From Spirosoma taeanense (GTDB taxonomy: Bacteria > Bacteroidota > Bacteroidia > Cytophagales > Spirosomataceae): 64,000 nt of DNA. Under the pieces are notes generated by a model. That model was not told the origin of the DNA. It saw only the letters and a program-made list of their open reading frames with translations, and did not search any database. Made by a program: the position numbers and the translations under genes. The first letter of the stretch is position 1, and every line of letters begins with the position of its first letter. Below, one piece after another: positions 35,314 through 43,951 of this stretch. The stretch lies in assembly GCF_013127955.1 (NCBI RefSeq), contig NZ_CP053435.1, forward strand, positions 5,617,001-5,681,000, written 5' to 3'.

Positions 35314-35808
35314 ATGCCTCAAATGAATTTCTGCCCGCAGTGCGCCAGTCCGCTAATTAAGGGCGAAGCCAGTGGTCGCGAGCGGCTCATCTGCTCAAAG
35401 CCCTGCGGTTATATATACTACGATAATCCGCTACCGGTCGTCGGGGCCATTGTTGAGTATGACAACGATACGGTCGTGCTGACGCAGAATATCGGCTGGC
35501 CCGCCGACTGGTTCGGTATCGTCACGGGTTTTCTGGAAAAAGGCGAAGAACCCGCCGATGCTATCCTGCGCGAAATCCGAGAAGAGATTGGTCTGACCGA
35601 CGTCCGCATCGTTGAATTTCTGGGCATTTACACCTTTTACCAGCGTAACGAAGTCATCTTTACGTATCACGTTCGGGCGTCAGGTACGATCGTGATGGAC
35701 GAAACCGAGCTTCAGGCCATTAAGGTCGTTCCGGTAAATCAACTAAAACCCTGGCCATTCGGAACGGGCCCAGCCGTGGCCCAATGGCTGAAAAAGCGAG
35801 GCTTATAG
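35314..35808 (+). CDS. NUDIX hydrolase with N-terminal zinc ribbon
   Basis: A 164-residue pyrophosphohydrolase. The Nudix box is complete: GFLEKGEEPADAILREIREEIGL (GX5EX7REUXEEXGU). A zinc ribbon stands in front, CPQC at residues 6-9 and CSKPC near 32-36, as in NudC-like and related enzymes. The DUF/peroxisomal NADH-pyrophosphatase motif SQPWPFPxS is absent, so NADH need not be the substrate; ADP-ribose, NTPs or others are possible. I start at the ATG at 35314 because it precedes the zinc ribbon; 23 more codons are open upstream. It is divergent from the molybdenum hydroxylase operon. Confidence 0.88.
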   Translation: MPQMNFCPQCASPLIKGEASGRERLICSKPCGYIYYDNPLPVVGAIVEYDNDTVVLTQNIGWPADWFGIVTGFLEKGEEPADAILREIREEIGLTDVRIVEFLGIYTFYQRNEVIFTYHVRASGTIVMDETELQAIKVVPVNQLKPWPFGTGPAVAQWLKKRGL

Positions 35809-35820
35809 AAAGTCGGCACA

Positions 35821-35828
35821 TATCTTTG
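35821..35828 (+). promoter_or_regulatory. Promoter -7 element before the NTF2-like gene
   Basis: TATCTTTG, a perfect TAnnTTTG element, 28 bp before the ATG at 35857 and 12 bp after the NUDIX stop codon. No matching TTG was found at -33. Confidence 0.55.
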
Positions 35829-35856
35829 TGACTAATTGATTCTAACCTGATTGAAA

Positions 35857-36267
35857 ATGACCGCGCACGACACTGTTGCCAGCTATTACGACGCCTTTAA
35901 CCGTAAAGACTGGGCAGCCATGCTCAATTTACTGCATCCGGATGTCCGCCACGACAGTAACCAGGGCGCATCCCGCGTTGGCAAAGACCTGTTCCGCCAG
36001 TTTCTACAGCACATGGACGACTGCTATGACGAGACGCTGACCGATATGGTGATTATGACCGAGCCGACGGGTCGACGGGTGGCCTGCGAATTTGTAGTTA
36101 ACGGCGTTTATAAACAAACCGATGGTGATCTGCCACCGGCTACTGGCCAGACCTATGTTTTACCGGCGGGTTCTTTTCTCGACGTAGCCGACGGCCAGAT
36201 TACCCGCGTTACAACCTACTATAACCTGCCGCTCTGGGAGTCTCTGGTGTTGGGTAAACAACAATGA
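35857..36267 (+). CDS. NTF2-like/SnoaL family protein
   Basis: A 136-residue protein of the cone-shaped SnoaL/ketosteroid isomerase fold. VASYYDAFNRKDWAAMLNLLHPDVRHDSNQGASRVGKDLFRQFLQHM is the characteristic helix-loop-strand beginning, and the rest consists of long antiparallel strands ending ITRVTTYYNLPLW. Members are isomerases, hydrolases or ligand binders, so the function is open. Starts at the ATG at 35857, two codons after an in-frame TTG. It ends in an ATGA overlap with the following GNAT gene, indicating coupled translation of the pair. Confidence 0.85.
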   Translation: MTAHDTVASYYDAFNRKDWAAMLNLLHPDVRHDSNQGASRVGKDLFRQFLQHMDDCYDETLTDMVIMTEPTGRRVACEFVVNGVYKQTDGDLPPATGQTYVLPAGSFLDVADGQITRVTTYYNLPLWESLVLGKQQ

Positions 36268-36881
36268 ACCTGGCAGGAGAAGCATTGCCCTCATTAAGAT
36301 TCGTTCGGTTGACGGGCTCAGACTTCCGGACTGTGTTCGATGATCTGGCTGCCTTGCGAATCGCCGTGTTTTGCGATTTTCCGTATCTCTACGAGGGAAC
36401 AGTCGCCTACGAAAAAGAATACCTGGAAACCTATGCCCGGTCTGAGCGGTCGTTTCTATTTGCGGCTTACGACGGTGATCAGATGATCGGCGCAACGACC
36501 GCTCTGCCCCTAAGCGACGAAACGGCGGAAGTCCAGCAGCCGTTCCTCGACGCAAATTATGAGCTGAGTGCAATTTTTTACTTTGGTGAAAGTATTCTAC
36601 TACCCGCCTATCGCGGCTTAGGGCTGGGGCATCGATTCTTTGATGAACGTGAAGCGCATGCGCGCCAGTTTAGCCAGTATACAATCGCCTGCTTCTGCGC
36701 GGTGCAACGCCCGGCCGATCACCCGCAGCGGCCCGTCGATTACCAGCCGCTCGACGCTTTCTGGACAAAACGAGGCTATCATTGTGAGCCAGCTTTACAG
36801 AGCATCTTTAGCTGGCCCGACCGGGGTGAAACGGTATCAACGCCCAAATCAATGGTTTACTGGATGCGTCGGCTGGTTTAG
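36264..36881 (+). CDS. GNAT family N-acetyltransferase
   Basis: A 205-residue acetyl-CoA-dependent acyltransferase. The core strand-helix includes SFLFAAYDGDQMIGATTALPL, then FGESILLPAYRGLGLGHRFFDEREAHARQ, which has the R/Q-x-x-G-x-G/A pyrophosphate-binding loop (RGLGLG). The preceding N-terminal segment FRTVFDDLAALRIAVFCDFPYLYEG is common in a Bacteroidota subgroup. The target may be an amine of a small molecule or peptide; it is not readable. Coupled to the NTF2-like gene by a 4-bp overlap. Confidence 0.87.
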   Translation: MNLAGEALPSLRFVRLTGSDFRTVFDDLAALRIAVFCDFPYLYEGTVAYEKEYLETYARSERSFLFAAYDGDQMIGATTALPLSDETAEVQQPFLDANYELSAIFYFGESILLPAYRGLGLGHRFFDEREAHARQFSQYTIACFCAVQRPADHPQRPVDYQPLDAFWTKRGYHCEPALQSIFSWPDRGETVSTPKSMVYWMRRLV

Positions 36882-36970
36882 TTTGCGGGCGGATAATTGG
36901 TTTACCACGAGTACATGCCAACATAATCGCTCGATACGCAGTTGTTTTTTCGGATACAACACGTAAACGT

Positions 36971-38113
36971 ATGGAAACAAACGCGTCAGGAGATCGCGAA
37001 CTGGGTATTGGCGTTATCGGAATGGGGGGCTTTGGGTTGTTCGCCGTTCAGCAATTTGTGCAGACCCCAAACGTCAGGTTGGTGGCCATTGCCGGTTCCA
37101 GCCGGGACGAAGCCCATCGAACGGCCAGACGATTTGGAGCGGATATGCTCGGTAGCCTCGAGGAATTGGTCAATCATCCCGAGGTAGACATTGTCTATAT
37201 TGCCACCCCTCCATTCATGCACTATGAGCAGGCCATGCTGGCTCTGAATGCCGGGAAGCACGTCATCTGCGAGAAACCACTGGCAATGAATCCGGAGCAG
37301 GGGCGGGAAATGCTTGAAACAGCCCGGCAGAAGGGCCTGCTGATGGTAACTAACCTGATGCAGCGCTACAACCCGATGTTTGCCCGAATCAAACACCTGA
37401 TCGATAAAAAGCTACTGGGCGAGTTTCTGCACGGCTATTTTGAGAATTACGCGGGCGACGAAGGGCTTTCGACCGAACACTGGTTCTGGGATCGCAGCAA
37501 AAGTGGAGGCATCTTCATTGAACATGGCGTTCACTTCTTCGATATGTTCGCGGGCTGGCTCGGCAATGGTACCGTAAAAGCAGCCCAGGTGGTTAAACGG
37601 CCAAACAGCAACGACATCGAAGACCAGGTTCAGGCTACGGTCGAATATGGTGATGATGAAACGGGCCGTAAACTCGTTAATTTCTACCACGGCTTTACGC
37701 AGACCGGGCGAATGGACCGTCAGGAAATGCGGCTCCTCTTCGAACGGGGTGACGTTACGCTGTATGAGTGGGTACCAACGCGGCTGGTGTTACGCTGCGT
37801 AGCTGACGAAGAAACAACCCGAGAACTGATGACGCTCTTTCCTGGTGCGCAACTGAATGTAACGAGCAATATTAGTGGCAAGGATAGGCCCCTGCGCGGA
37901 CGGCATAAAGAGTTTGATGCGTATCAGCAGATTGAAATCCGGTTCGGCTTTGAGCAGGAAAAACAACATCTTTATAGTGAGCTGCTCCGGCTCATGTTCC
38001 GCGACCAGGTGAGCGGTATACGCTACCCCGAAACCCACCGGATTATTAACGAGCAGAACGGGCTGACTTCCCTGGAAACGGCCGCTGCCGCCGACCGAAT
38101 GGCCAGACAGTAG
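36971..38113 (+). CDS. Gfo/Idh/MocA family oxidoreductase
   Basis: A 380-residue NAD(P)-dependent sugar or inositol dehydrogenase-like protein. The Rossmann motif is IGVIGMGGFGLFAVQQF (residues 12-28), VYIATPPFMHYEQAMLALNAGKHVICEKPLAMN contains the family's EKP motif with the catalytic Lys, and the C-terminal alpha/beta domain has DRSKSGGIFIEHGVHFFDMFAGWLG with the His often found in the active site. No signal peptide. The cofactor and sugar cannot be told. It lies 89 bp after the GNAT gene and precedes the NagB-LmbE fusion by 143 bp, so a role in amino-sugar or related metabolism is possible. Confidence 0.88.
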   Translation: METNASGDRELGIGVIGMGGFGLFAVQQFVQTPNVRLVAIAGSSRDEAHRTARRFGADMLGSLEELVNHPEVDIVYIATPPFMHYEQAMLALNAGKHVICEKPLAMNPEQGREMLETARQKGLLMVTNLMQRYNPMFARIKHLIDKKLLGEFLHGYFENYAGDEGLSTEHWFWDRSKSGGIFIEHGVHFFDMFAGWLGNGTVKAAQVVKRPNSNDIEDQVQATVEYGDDETGRKLVNFYHGFTQTGRMDRQEMRLLFERGDVTLYEWVPTRLVLRCVADEETTRELMTLFPGAQLNVTSNISGKDRPLRGRHKEFDAYQQIEIRFGFEQEKQHLYSELLRLMFRDQVSGIRYPETHRIINEQNGLTSLETAAAADRMARQ

Positions 38114-38256
38114 GGCGAGTGGCAGAGGTACAGACCGATATTTATAAAATTTTTTAATAAATATCTTTTTCGGACGCTAAACTCGCTGTCTGACTGGTGC
38201 AAACTGCCTAGTTTTTTCTGACCTTTGCGCTGTCTTACCATATCTCCGCGCAGCGC

Positions 38257-40230
38257 ATGATTACGGAGCCTCAACTACTCGATAACCCGGACGGGCAAAT
38301 GCCGGGAGTACCAACCGGTGGTGGTCCGATTCAATCGGCCATTACGTACGAAAAAATTCCAACGCACATCTACGCCGACGCTAAAGATGCGTCGCGGGCT
38401 GTGGCACAAGAGATTGCCGATCTGATTCGGCAGAAGCAAAGTGAAGGCAAACCCTGCGTACTGGGTCTGGCCACGGGTTCATCGCCTAAAACCGTTTACG
38501 CCGAATTGATCCGGATGCACCGCGAGGAAGGGCTCAGCTTTCAGAACGTTGTCTCGTTCAATCTGGATGAATACTATCCGATGGAGCCTGATTCGTTGCA
38601 GAGCTACTGGCGGTTCATGCGGGAGCAGTTATTCGACCACGTAGATATTCCCGAAGGCAATTATCATGTGCCCGACGGTACTATTCGGCCCGAAAAGGTG
38701 GCCGAATTTGCCAAACAGTACGAAGCCGAGATTGAAGCCGCTGGTGGGCTGGATTTTCAACTACTGGGTATCGGAGGAAATGGCCATATTGGTTTCAATG
38801 AGCCAGGGTCGCTGATTAACTCGCACACCCGGCTGATGATGCTCGACAACTCAACCCGGGCGGCTGCGTCGGCAGATTTTGGTGGTTTGCCCAAAACGCC
38901 CCGGAAAGCAATCACCATGGGCGTTGCGAGTATCCTGGGCGCCCGGCGCGTCGTGCTGCTGGCCTGGGGTGAACGGAAAGCACTAGTTATCCGGGGTGCC
39001 GTAGAAGGCGTCGTAACGGAACTAAATCCAGCTTCGTACCTGCAAACGCACCCGAACGCTCTGTTCGTGATTGACGAAGCGGCTGCCTCGGAGCTGACCC
39101 GCATGAAGACGCCCTGGCTGGTGGATTCGGTGGTGTGGGACAACCGCATGAAGAAAAAGGCCGTTACGCACCTGTCACTAACGCTCAGTAAGCCGATTCT
39201 GAAGCTGACCGACCGCGACTACAATGACAACGGGATGAGCGACCTGCTGGCGCAATACGGGCAGGCTTACGATATCAACATTGACATTTTCAACCAACTG
39301 CAACATACCATTACAGGCTGGCCGGGTGGTAAACCCAATGCCGATGATACTAATCGGCCCGAGCGGGCGCTCCCTGCTCAGAAACGTTGCCTGATCTTCA
39401 GCCCGCACCCCGACGACGATATTATCTCAATGGGCGGAACCTTCCAGCGACTGCGCGATCAGGGCCACGAAGTACACGTTGGGTATCAAACTTCTGGTAA
39501 TATCGCTGTGGCTGATGATGAAGCTCTGCGGTTTGCTGATTACGTCGTAGACTTCAATACCAAATTTGGCATCAATAGCCCCGAAGCTACCCGCATTTTC
39601 CAGGACGCGGCTGCGTCACTGCGCGATAAGCGGGATAGCGAGAAAGACACGGCTGAAGTACGGTACGTAAAAGGCCTGATCCGGATGGGCGAAGCCAAGT
39701 CTACGTGCCGGTTCGTAGGAATTCCGGTCGAAAACGCGCACTTCCTGAATATGCCGTTCTATGAAACGGGAGCCGTGGCCAAAAAGCCGCTTAGCGAAGA
39801 AGATATCAGGATTACGATGGAGCTGATTGAAGAAGTCAAGCCCCACCAAATCTATGCCGCCGGCGACCTGGCCGACCCACACGGTACGCACAAAGTATGT
39901 CTGGACGCTGTGCTGGAAGCAGTTCGTCGCCTGAAGCATAAAAACTTCATGAAAGACTGCTGGGTATGGCTCTACCGGGGCGCCTGGGCTGAATGGGATA
40001 TTCACGAGATTGAAATGGCCGTGCCGATGTCGCCGGACCAGGTCATGCGGAAACGGCTCGGGATTTTCAAACACCAGTCGCAGAAAGACGGCGTCGTGTA
40101 TCAGGGCACCGACTCGCGGGAGTTCTGGCAGCGGGCCGAAGAACGTAACCGGGGCACCGCCGAACTTTACAACCGGCTCGGTCTGGCCGAGTACGAAGCG
40201 ATGGAGGCCTTTGTTCGCTGGCGCTTCTAA
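38257..40230 (+). CDS. nagB: Glucosamine-6-phosphate deaminase fused to a LmbE/PIG-L deacetylase domain
   Basis: A 657-residue two-domain enzyme. Residues about 30-300 are NagB, which turns glucosamine-6-phosphate into fructose-6-phosphate and ammonia: LGLATGSSPKTVY (phosphate loop), FNLDEYYP (general base Asp) and LGIGGNGHIGFNEPG are all there. Residues about 385-640 are a LmbE-like (PIG-L) zinc deacetylase, with FSPHPDDDIISMGG and later DPHGTHKVC metal-binding motifs. The natural reading is that the second domain removes the acetyl group of N-acetylglucosamine-6-phosphate (the job of NagA) before the first domain deaminates it, but this is inferred from the fusion. Such fusions are known among Bacteroidota. 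A bidirectional terminator follows 7 bp later. Confidence 0.93.
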   Translation: MITEPQLLDNPDGQMPGVPTGGGPIQSAITYEKIPTHIYADAKDASRAVAQEIADLIRQKQSEGKPCVLGLATGSSPKTVYAELIRMHREEGLSFQNVVSFNLDEYYPMEPDSLQSYWRFMREQLFDHVDIPEGNYHVPDGTIRPEKVAEFAKQYEAEIEAAGGLDFQLLGIGGNGHIGFNEPGSLINSHTRLMMLDNSTRAAASADFGGLPKTPRKAITMGVASILGARRVVLLAWGERKALVIRGAVEGVVTELNPASYLQTHPNALFVIDEAAASELTRMKTPWLVDSVVWDNRMKKKAVTHLSLTLSKPILKLTDRDYNDNGMSDLLAQYGQAYDINIDIFNQLQHTITGWPGGKPNADDTNRPERALPAQKRCLIFSPHPDDDIISMGGTFQRLRDQGHEVHVGYQTSGNIAVADDEALRFADYVVDFNTKFGINSPEATRIFQDAAASLRDKRDSEKDTAEVRYVKGLIRMGEAKSTCRFVGIPVENAHFLNMPFYETGAVAKKPLSEEDIRITMELIEEVKPHQIYAAGDLADPHGTHKVCLDAVLEAVRRLKHKNFMKDCWVWLYRGAWAEWDIHEIEMAVPMSPDQVMRKRLGIFKHQSQKDGVVYQGTDSREFWQRAEERNRGTAELYNRLGLAEYEAMEAFVRWRF

Positions 40231-40237
40231 ATAGCCC

Positions 40238-40289
40238 TTATTAAAACAAAAAGCCGTTTCTGACCAGAAACGGCTTTTTGTTTTAATAA
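40238..40289. terminator. Bidirectional terminator with 25-bp arms
   Basis: The arms 40238-40262 and 40265-40289 are exact complements with a GCCGTTTCTG core, flanked by A-rich and T-rich ends, so the stem reads as an intrinsic terminator in both directions. It ends the nagB transcript and separates it from the next gene. Confidence 0.9.
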
Positions 40290-40390
40290 AATTTCATCTA
40301 ATCATTTACTATAATACAAAAAATGGATAACATTGCGTCGTTATATGATAGTTGTATTATAGCGTAAGAAGACTTTATCAACTTAACACC

Positions 40391-41167
40391 ATGACAAGGC
40401 AAAATAAACAGCGAACGGCTCGGCTCTTTGCCTTGCATGAGTTCGTCCGGGAGCATTTTACAAAATCGGACTGGTTCAAAATCGCCTACCTGACCGACTG
40501 CGTTGAACTGGTCGAAGATCACCCAAGGCTGCTGCGCAGTCTGGATTTTCGCGACGACGATTACGATGGCAATAGCCTACAGGTGCTGTCGAAAATGATC
40601 AATGAGAGCAACAGCAATCTGTATGAGCTGGAACGATACGTCGAATTACGAAAAGCAGCCATCAAGCGGCCGGTGTCGTTAGTGCCTGAGTTTATCTCGA
40701 CTGTACAGCCGCGGCAGCCCGAGCGCGTGCTTACGTTCGCGCCTGAGGTGTTCCGAATTCCCGATAAACCCGTTGAAGCCAACGTCCTCTCAGTCATGAT
40801 GCCATTTGAGAGCAAATTCTCGGGTACATATGCCGCCATTCGGAACGTCTGCAGCCGCTTAGGAATTGACTGCAAACGCGCCGACGACATTTGGGACAAT
40901 AGCATTCTGATTCAGGATGTCTTTGAGCTAATCTTCACCTCAAAAGCCGTCATTACCGATTTTACCGACCGGAATCCGAATGTGTTTTATGAAACGGGCG
41001 TCGCTCATACGCTGGGCAAGCTCGTCATTCCCATTACGCAGTCGGTAAGCGATATCCCGTTCGATCTACGTCACCATCGGGCGTTAACGTACCTGCCTAA
41101 TAGCGAGGGACTCGCCAAGCTGGAAACAGGCCTGGAGAAAAAACTGACCAAGGTATTTGAGGCTTAG
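40391..41167 (+). CDS. Candidate immune effector: death-like adaptor domain plus TIR/deoxyribosyltransferase-like domain
   Basis: A 258-residue protein without signal peptide. Residues 135-245 (VLSVMMPFESKFSGTYAAI, KRADDIWDN, AVITDFTDRNPNVFYETGVAHTLGK) match the nucleoside 2-deoxyribosyltransferase/TIR-like fold, with Glu201 of YETGVAH in the place of the catalytic Glu; such domains cleave or bind nucleotides including NAD. Residues 8-85 form a small helical domain whose pattern (leucine-rich helix, aromatic, then NSLQVLSKMINESNSNLYELERYVELR) resembles the Effector-Associated Domains of bacterial conflict systems. The rest is a linker. It stands alone between a strong terminator and a convergent gene. 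Start is the ATG at 40391; a TTG 13 codons earlier is unlikely. Function is inferred. Confidence 0.6.
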   Translation: MTRQNKQRTARLFALHEFVREHFTKSDWFKIAYLTDCVELVEDHPRLLRSLDFRDDDYDGNSLQVLSKMINESNSNLYELERYVELRKAAIKRPVSLVPEFISTVQPRQPERVLTFAPEVFRIPDKPVEANVLSVMMPFESKFSGTYAAIRNVCSRLGIDCKRADDIWDNSILIQDVFELIFTSKAVITDFTDRNPNVFYETGVAHTLGKLVIPITQSVSDIPFDLRHHRALTYLPNSEGLAKLETGLEKKLTKVFEA

Positions 41168-41178
41168 TGAAAATTACT

Positions 41179-42654
41179 CTACCGGCCGACTACCTTGATC
41201 AAGCTGCCCCGCGTAACGCGGTCGTCTTTTTTCATACTGTTCAGCACGCCCAGTTCTTCCACGCGGCTGGCGGGCATGCCCATTGCAACCATGACCTCAC
41301 TGAACGTACCGTCGCGGGGAGCGGTCTTTACCTGCACGCGTTCGGGTTTGCGATTCAGTTTTTCCGAGTCGGTCAGCGCGCGGAAACCCGACGCTACCCG
41401 CTGAAATACGGGGAACTGACTATTGAAATTAGAGGCTGCTGATAAGCCGTGCAGCGCGTAGATGGCGTTGTTGTATTGAATTAGATGCGTGCCAATTTGC
41501 ACCGTATTCTGAGCCGTTTGCTGCTGTTGAGGCTGCCCCTGTTCCTGCTGCTGTTGCTGCTGCGAAATAATGACGAGAGCCGGATTACCGTTGATGGTTG
41601 TTTTGGCGCTTTCCAGCACATTCAGGCTCAGCTCTTTAACCATCGTCTGAGCTGCTTCGTCTAAGGAATTACCTTTGGCCAGCATCAACACCATACCCGA
41701 CTTACCATCTTTAGGAGCCATCTGAAACTGGGTCGGCGAATTCTGATGCTGCCAGCCATTAGGAACCGGAAACTGGAACCGGAGTTCAGGGTGGTAAAAC
41801 ATATTGTTTTCCACAAAGCCCTGCCGGGGATCTTCACCGTAAAGAATCCCATCGATCATGCGCAGGAACGACTCCCGATCGACCTCATACTTACCGGGAT
41901 TTTTAGCCTGATAGTCTTTTGCCAGCTCATGCACCCGATTGTACCGTCCGCCCGGGTCGGGGTGAGTTGATAAAAAGGTTGGAATGGCCTGTCCGGCATT
42001 ATCGGAAATCCGTTTGATGGTTGCAAAGAAATTTGCCATCTGGTGCGCGTCGTAACCAATCTTGCTCGAATACTCAACACCGATTTTATCGGACTCCGAT
42101 TCGTGATCGCGGCTGTAGCTTAACAGGGCCAGTTGCAGGGCCTGCTGAGCCTGGTCGAGGTTCTGACCAATGACCCGGGGAGCCAGAATAGCCCCGCCAA
42201 TCAGGGCTACGGTGCCGAATAACTGACTAGTTTGCTGCCGGGCCGAATGGCGGGCGGTAATATGGCCAATTTCGTGGCCCAGCACGCCGGCAAACTCGGC
42301 TTCGTTATTGAAGTGAGCCATTATGCCCCGCGTAAAATAAACGTAACCACCCGGCACGGCGAAGGCGTTGACAACGGGCGAATCCACGATGTAAAACTGG
42401 TAAGGCAGATCGGGCCGGTGCGAGATGCGGGCCATAGCCTTTCCCTTTTCGTTAATAAAATTTTCTAAATTTTTATCCTGATACAGGCCCATCGTCGCCA
42501 CGACGGCAGGATGCGACTGCTGCCCCAGAGCAACTTCCTGTTCTTTCGACATCAGGATTACCTCGCGCTTACCCGTGACTGGATTGCGCGAACAGGCCGA
42601 TACGGTCACGACCGCCAGCAGAAATAAGCGGTAGAATGGAGTAGGGATATTCAT
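41179..42654 (-). CDS. M48 family metalloprotease lipoprotein
   Basis: A 491-residue zinc protease of the BepA/YggG type, involved in outer-membrane protein quality control. The signal peptide ends AVVTVSACS, so Cys21 is lipidated. Residues 127-131 HEIGH, followed by ITARHSARQ, are the HExxH zinc motif; ESESDKIGVEYSSKIGYDA supplies the third ligand. The C-terminal half includes a Q-rich segment (about residues 345-365, encoded by CTG/CAG-like repeats) and ends in a domain resembling a LysM-type repeat (DRVTRGSLIKVVGR). I start at 42654 because the signal peptide begins there; 84 more codons are open upstream but overlap the divergent gene. It converges with the effector-like gene, 11 bp apart. 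Confidence 0.87.
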   Translation of the reverse strand: MNIPTPFYRLFLLAVVTVSACSRNPVTGKREVILMSKEQEVALGQQSHPAVVATMGLYQDKNLENFINEKGKAMARISHRPDLPYQFYIVDSPVVNAFAVPGGYVYFTRGIMAHFNNEAEFAGVLGHEIGHITARHSARQQTSQLFGTVALIGGAILAPRVIGQNLDQAQQALQLALLSYSRDHESESDKIGVEYSSKIGYDAHQMANFFATIKRISDNAGQAIPTFLSTHPDPGGRYNRVHELAKDYQAKNPGKYEVDRESFLRMIDGILYGEDPRQGFVENNMFYHPELRFQFPVPNGWQHQNSPTQFQMAPKDGKSGMVLMLAKGNSLDEAAQTMVKELSLNVLESAKTTINGNPALVIISQQQQQQEQGQPQQQQTAQNTVQIGTHLIQYNNAIYALHGLSAASNFNSQFPVFQRVASGFRALTDSEKLNRKPERVQVKTAPRDGTFSEVMVAMGMPASRVEELGVLNSMKKDDRVTRGSLIKVVGR

Positions 42655-42787
42655 AGTTATTGTAGTGAGATGAGTTGAGCAACTATATAAACAACAACCT
42701 GGCGATGTTTTGTTTGAACGGCTCCGATAGCTTCTTGGTTTTGCCCGTTTTTGGGGTAAACTTTCGGCTACTCTCAACACATGTATC

Positions 42788-43951
42788 ATGCAAACCAGCT
42801 TCGTTTCTACCAGAACTTCCGCCCTTGAATCGCCTGGTTCTGGACGGCTGCTGTCGCTCGACGCTTTTCGCGGAATAACCGTAGCCGCCATGATTCTGGT
42901 CAACAACCCCGGCGACTGGAGCCATATTTACGCGCCACTGGAGCACGCAGCCTGGAGCGGCTGGACACCCACCGATCTGATTTTTCCGTTTTTTCTGTTC
43001 ATTGTCGGCGTATCCATTACGTTTGCAATGAGGTTGCGTCGACTGGGAGAGCCCGGCGGATGGACACTGGTTAAGAAAATCGCAAAGCGCAGTCTGACGC
43101 TGTTTCTGCTGGGCCTGTTTCTGAATTTTTTCCCCCGATTTGACCTTTCGACGGTACGGATTCCGGGCGTATTACAGCGGATTGCTTTAGTCTATCTGGC
43201 CTGTTCGCTGATCTTCCTGAAAACTACTCCGCGCCAACAACTGTATCTTTTAGGCGGGCTGTTGCTGACTTATTGGCTGCTAATGACGCAGGTTCCGGTA
43301 CCGGGGATTGGGTATGCGAACCTGGAGCCCGAAACAAACCTGGCCGCCTGGCTGGATCGTACTCTGCTGACACCGGCTCATGTTTACAAACCGGCCAGGG
43401 TCTGGGACCCGGAAGGCATTCTTAGTACGTTGCCTGCTATTGGAACGGGTTTGCTGGGCCTGCTGGTAGGCACATGGCTGCGCTCTGAGCGCCCGGCTGC
43501 AGAGAAGGTTGCGGGGCTCTTTGCGGCCGGATGTTTGCTAACGCTGGCTGGTCTGATCTGGGATGGATTCTTCCCAATCAACAAAGCGCTCTGGACAAGT
43601 TCGTATGTTCTTCTGGCGGGTGGACTCGCCATACTTAGCCTGGCGCTCTGTTATTGGTTTATTGACGTAAAGCGATTTCGGACAGGTGTGTTGCCGTTTG
43701 TAGCGTTTGGAGTCAATGCCATTACGGTATTCTTTCTATCCGGCCTGATCCCGCGGATGATGAGCCTGATTAAAGTCGATAGCGCGTATGGCACCACTCT
43801 TAATTTGAAGGATTATCTGTATCAAACCTTCATTGCGCCCCCGTTTACCGATCCGCGTAACGCATCGCTGGCCGGTGCGCTGACCTTTGTGCTGATCTGG
43901 TTTGGTATCCTGTGGATTATGTATCGTCGGCAAATCATCATTAAGGTGTGA
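42788..43951 (+). CDS. DUF5009/heparan-alpha-glucosaminide acetyltransferase-like membrane protein
   Basis: A 387-residue integral membrane protein with about ten helices. The N-terminal RLLSLDAFRGITVAAMILVNNPGDWSHIYAPLEHAAWSGWTPTDLIFPFFLFIVGVSI is the signature of the HGSNAT-like acyltransferase family (DUF5009), with the His and Asp residues thought to take part in acetyl transfer across the membrane. Relatives transfer acetyl groups to glucosamine residues, but the bacterial acceptor is unknown. It overlaps the next gene by 4 bp (GTGA), so both are made together. It is divergent from the M48 gene. Confidence 0.85.
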   Translation: MQTSFVSTRTSALESPGSGRLLSLDAFRGITVAAMILVNNPGDWSHIYAPLEHAAWSGWTPTDLIFPFFLFIVGVSITFAMRLRRLGEPGGWTLVKKIAKRSLTLFLLGLFLNFFPRFDLSTVRIPGVLQRIALVYLACSLIFLKTTPRQQLYLLGGLLLTYWLLMTQVPVPGIGYANLEPETNLAAWLDRTLLTPAHVYKPARVWDPEGILSTLPAIGTGLLGLLVGTWLRSERPAAEKVAGLFAAGCLLTLAGLIWDGFFPINKALWTSSYVLLAGGLAILSLALCYWFIDVKRFRTGVLPFVAFGVNAITVFFLSGLIPRMMSLIKVDSAYGTTLNLKDYLYQTFIAPPFTDPRNASLAGALTFVLIWFGILWIMYRRQIIIKV

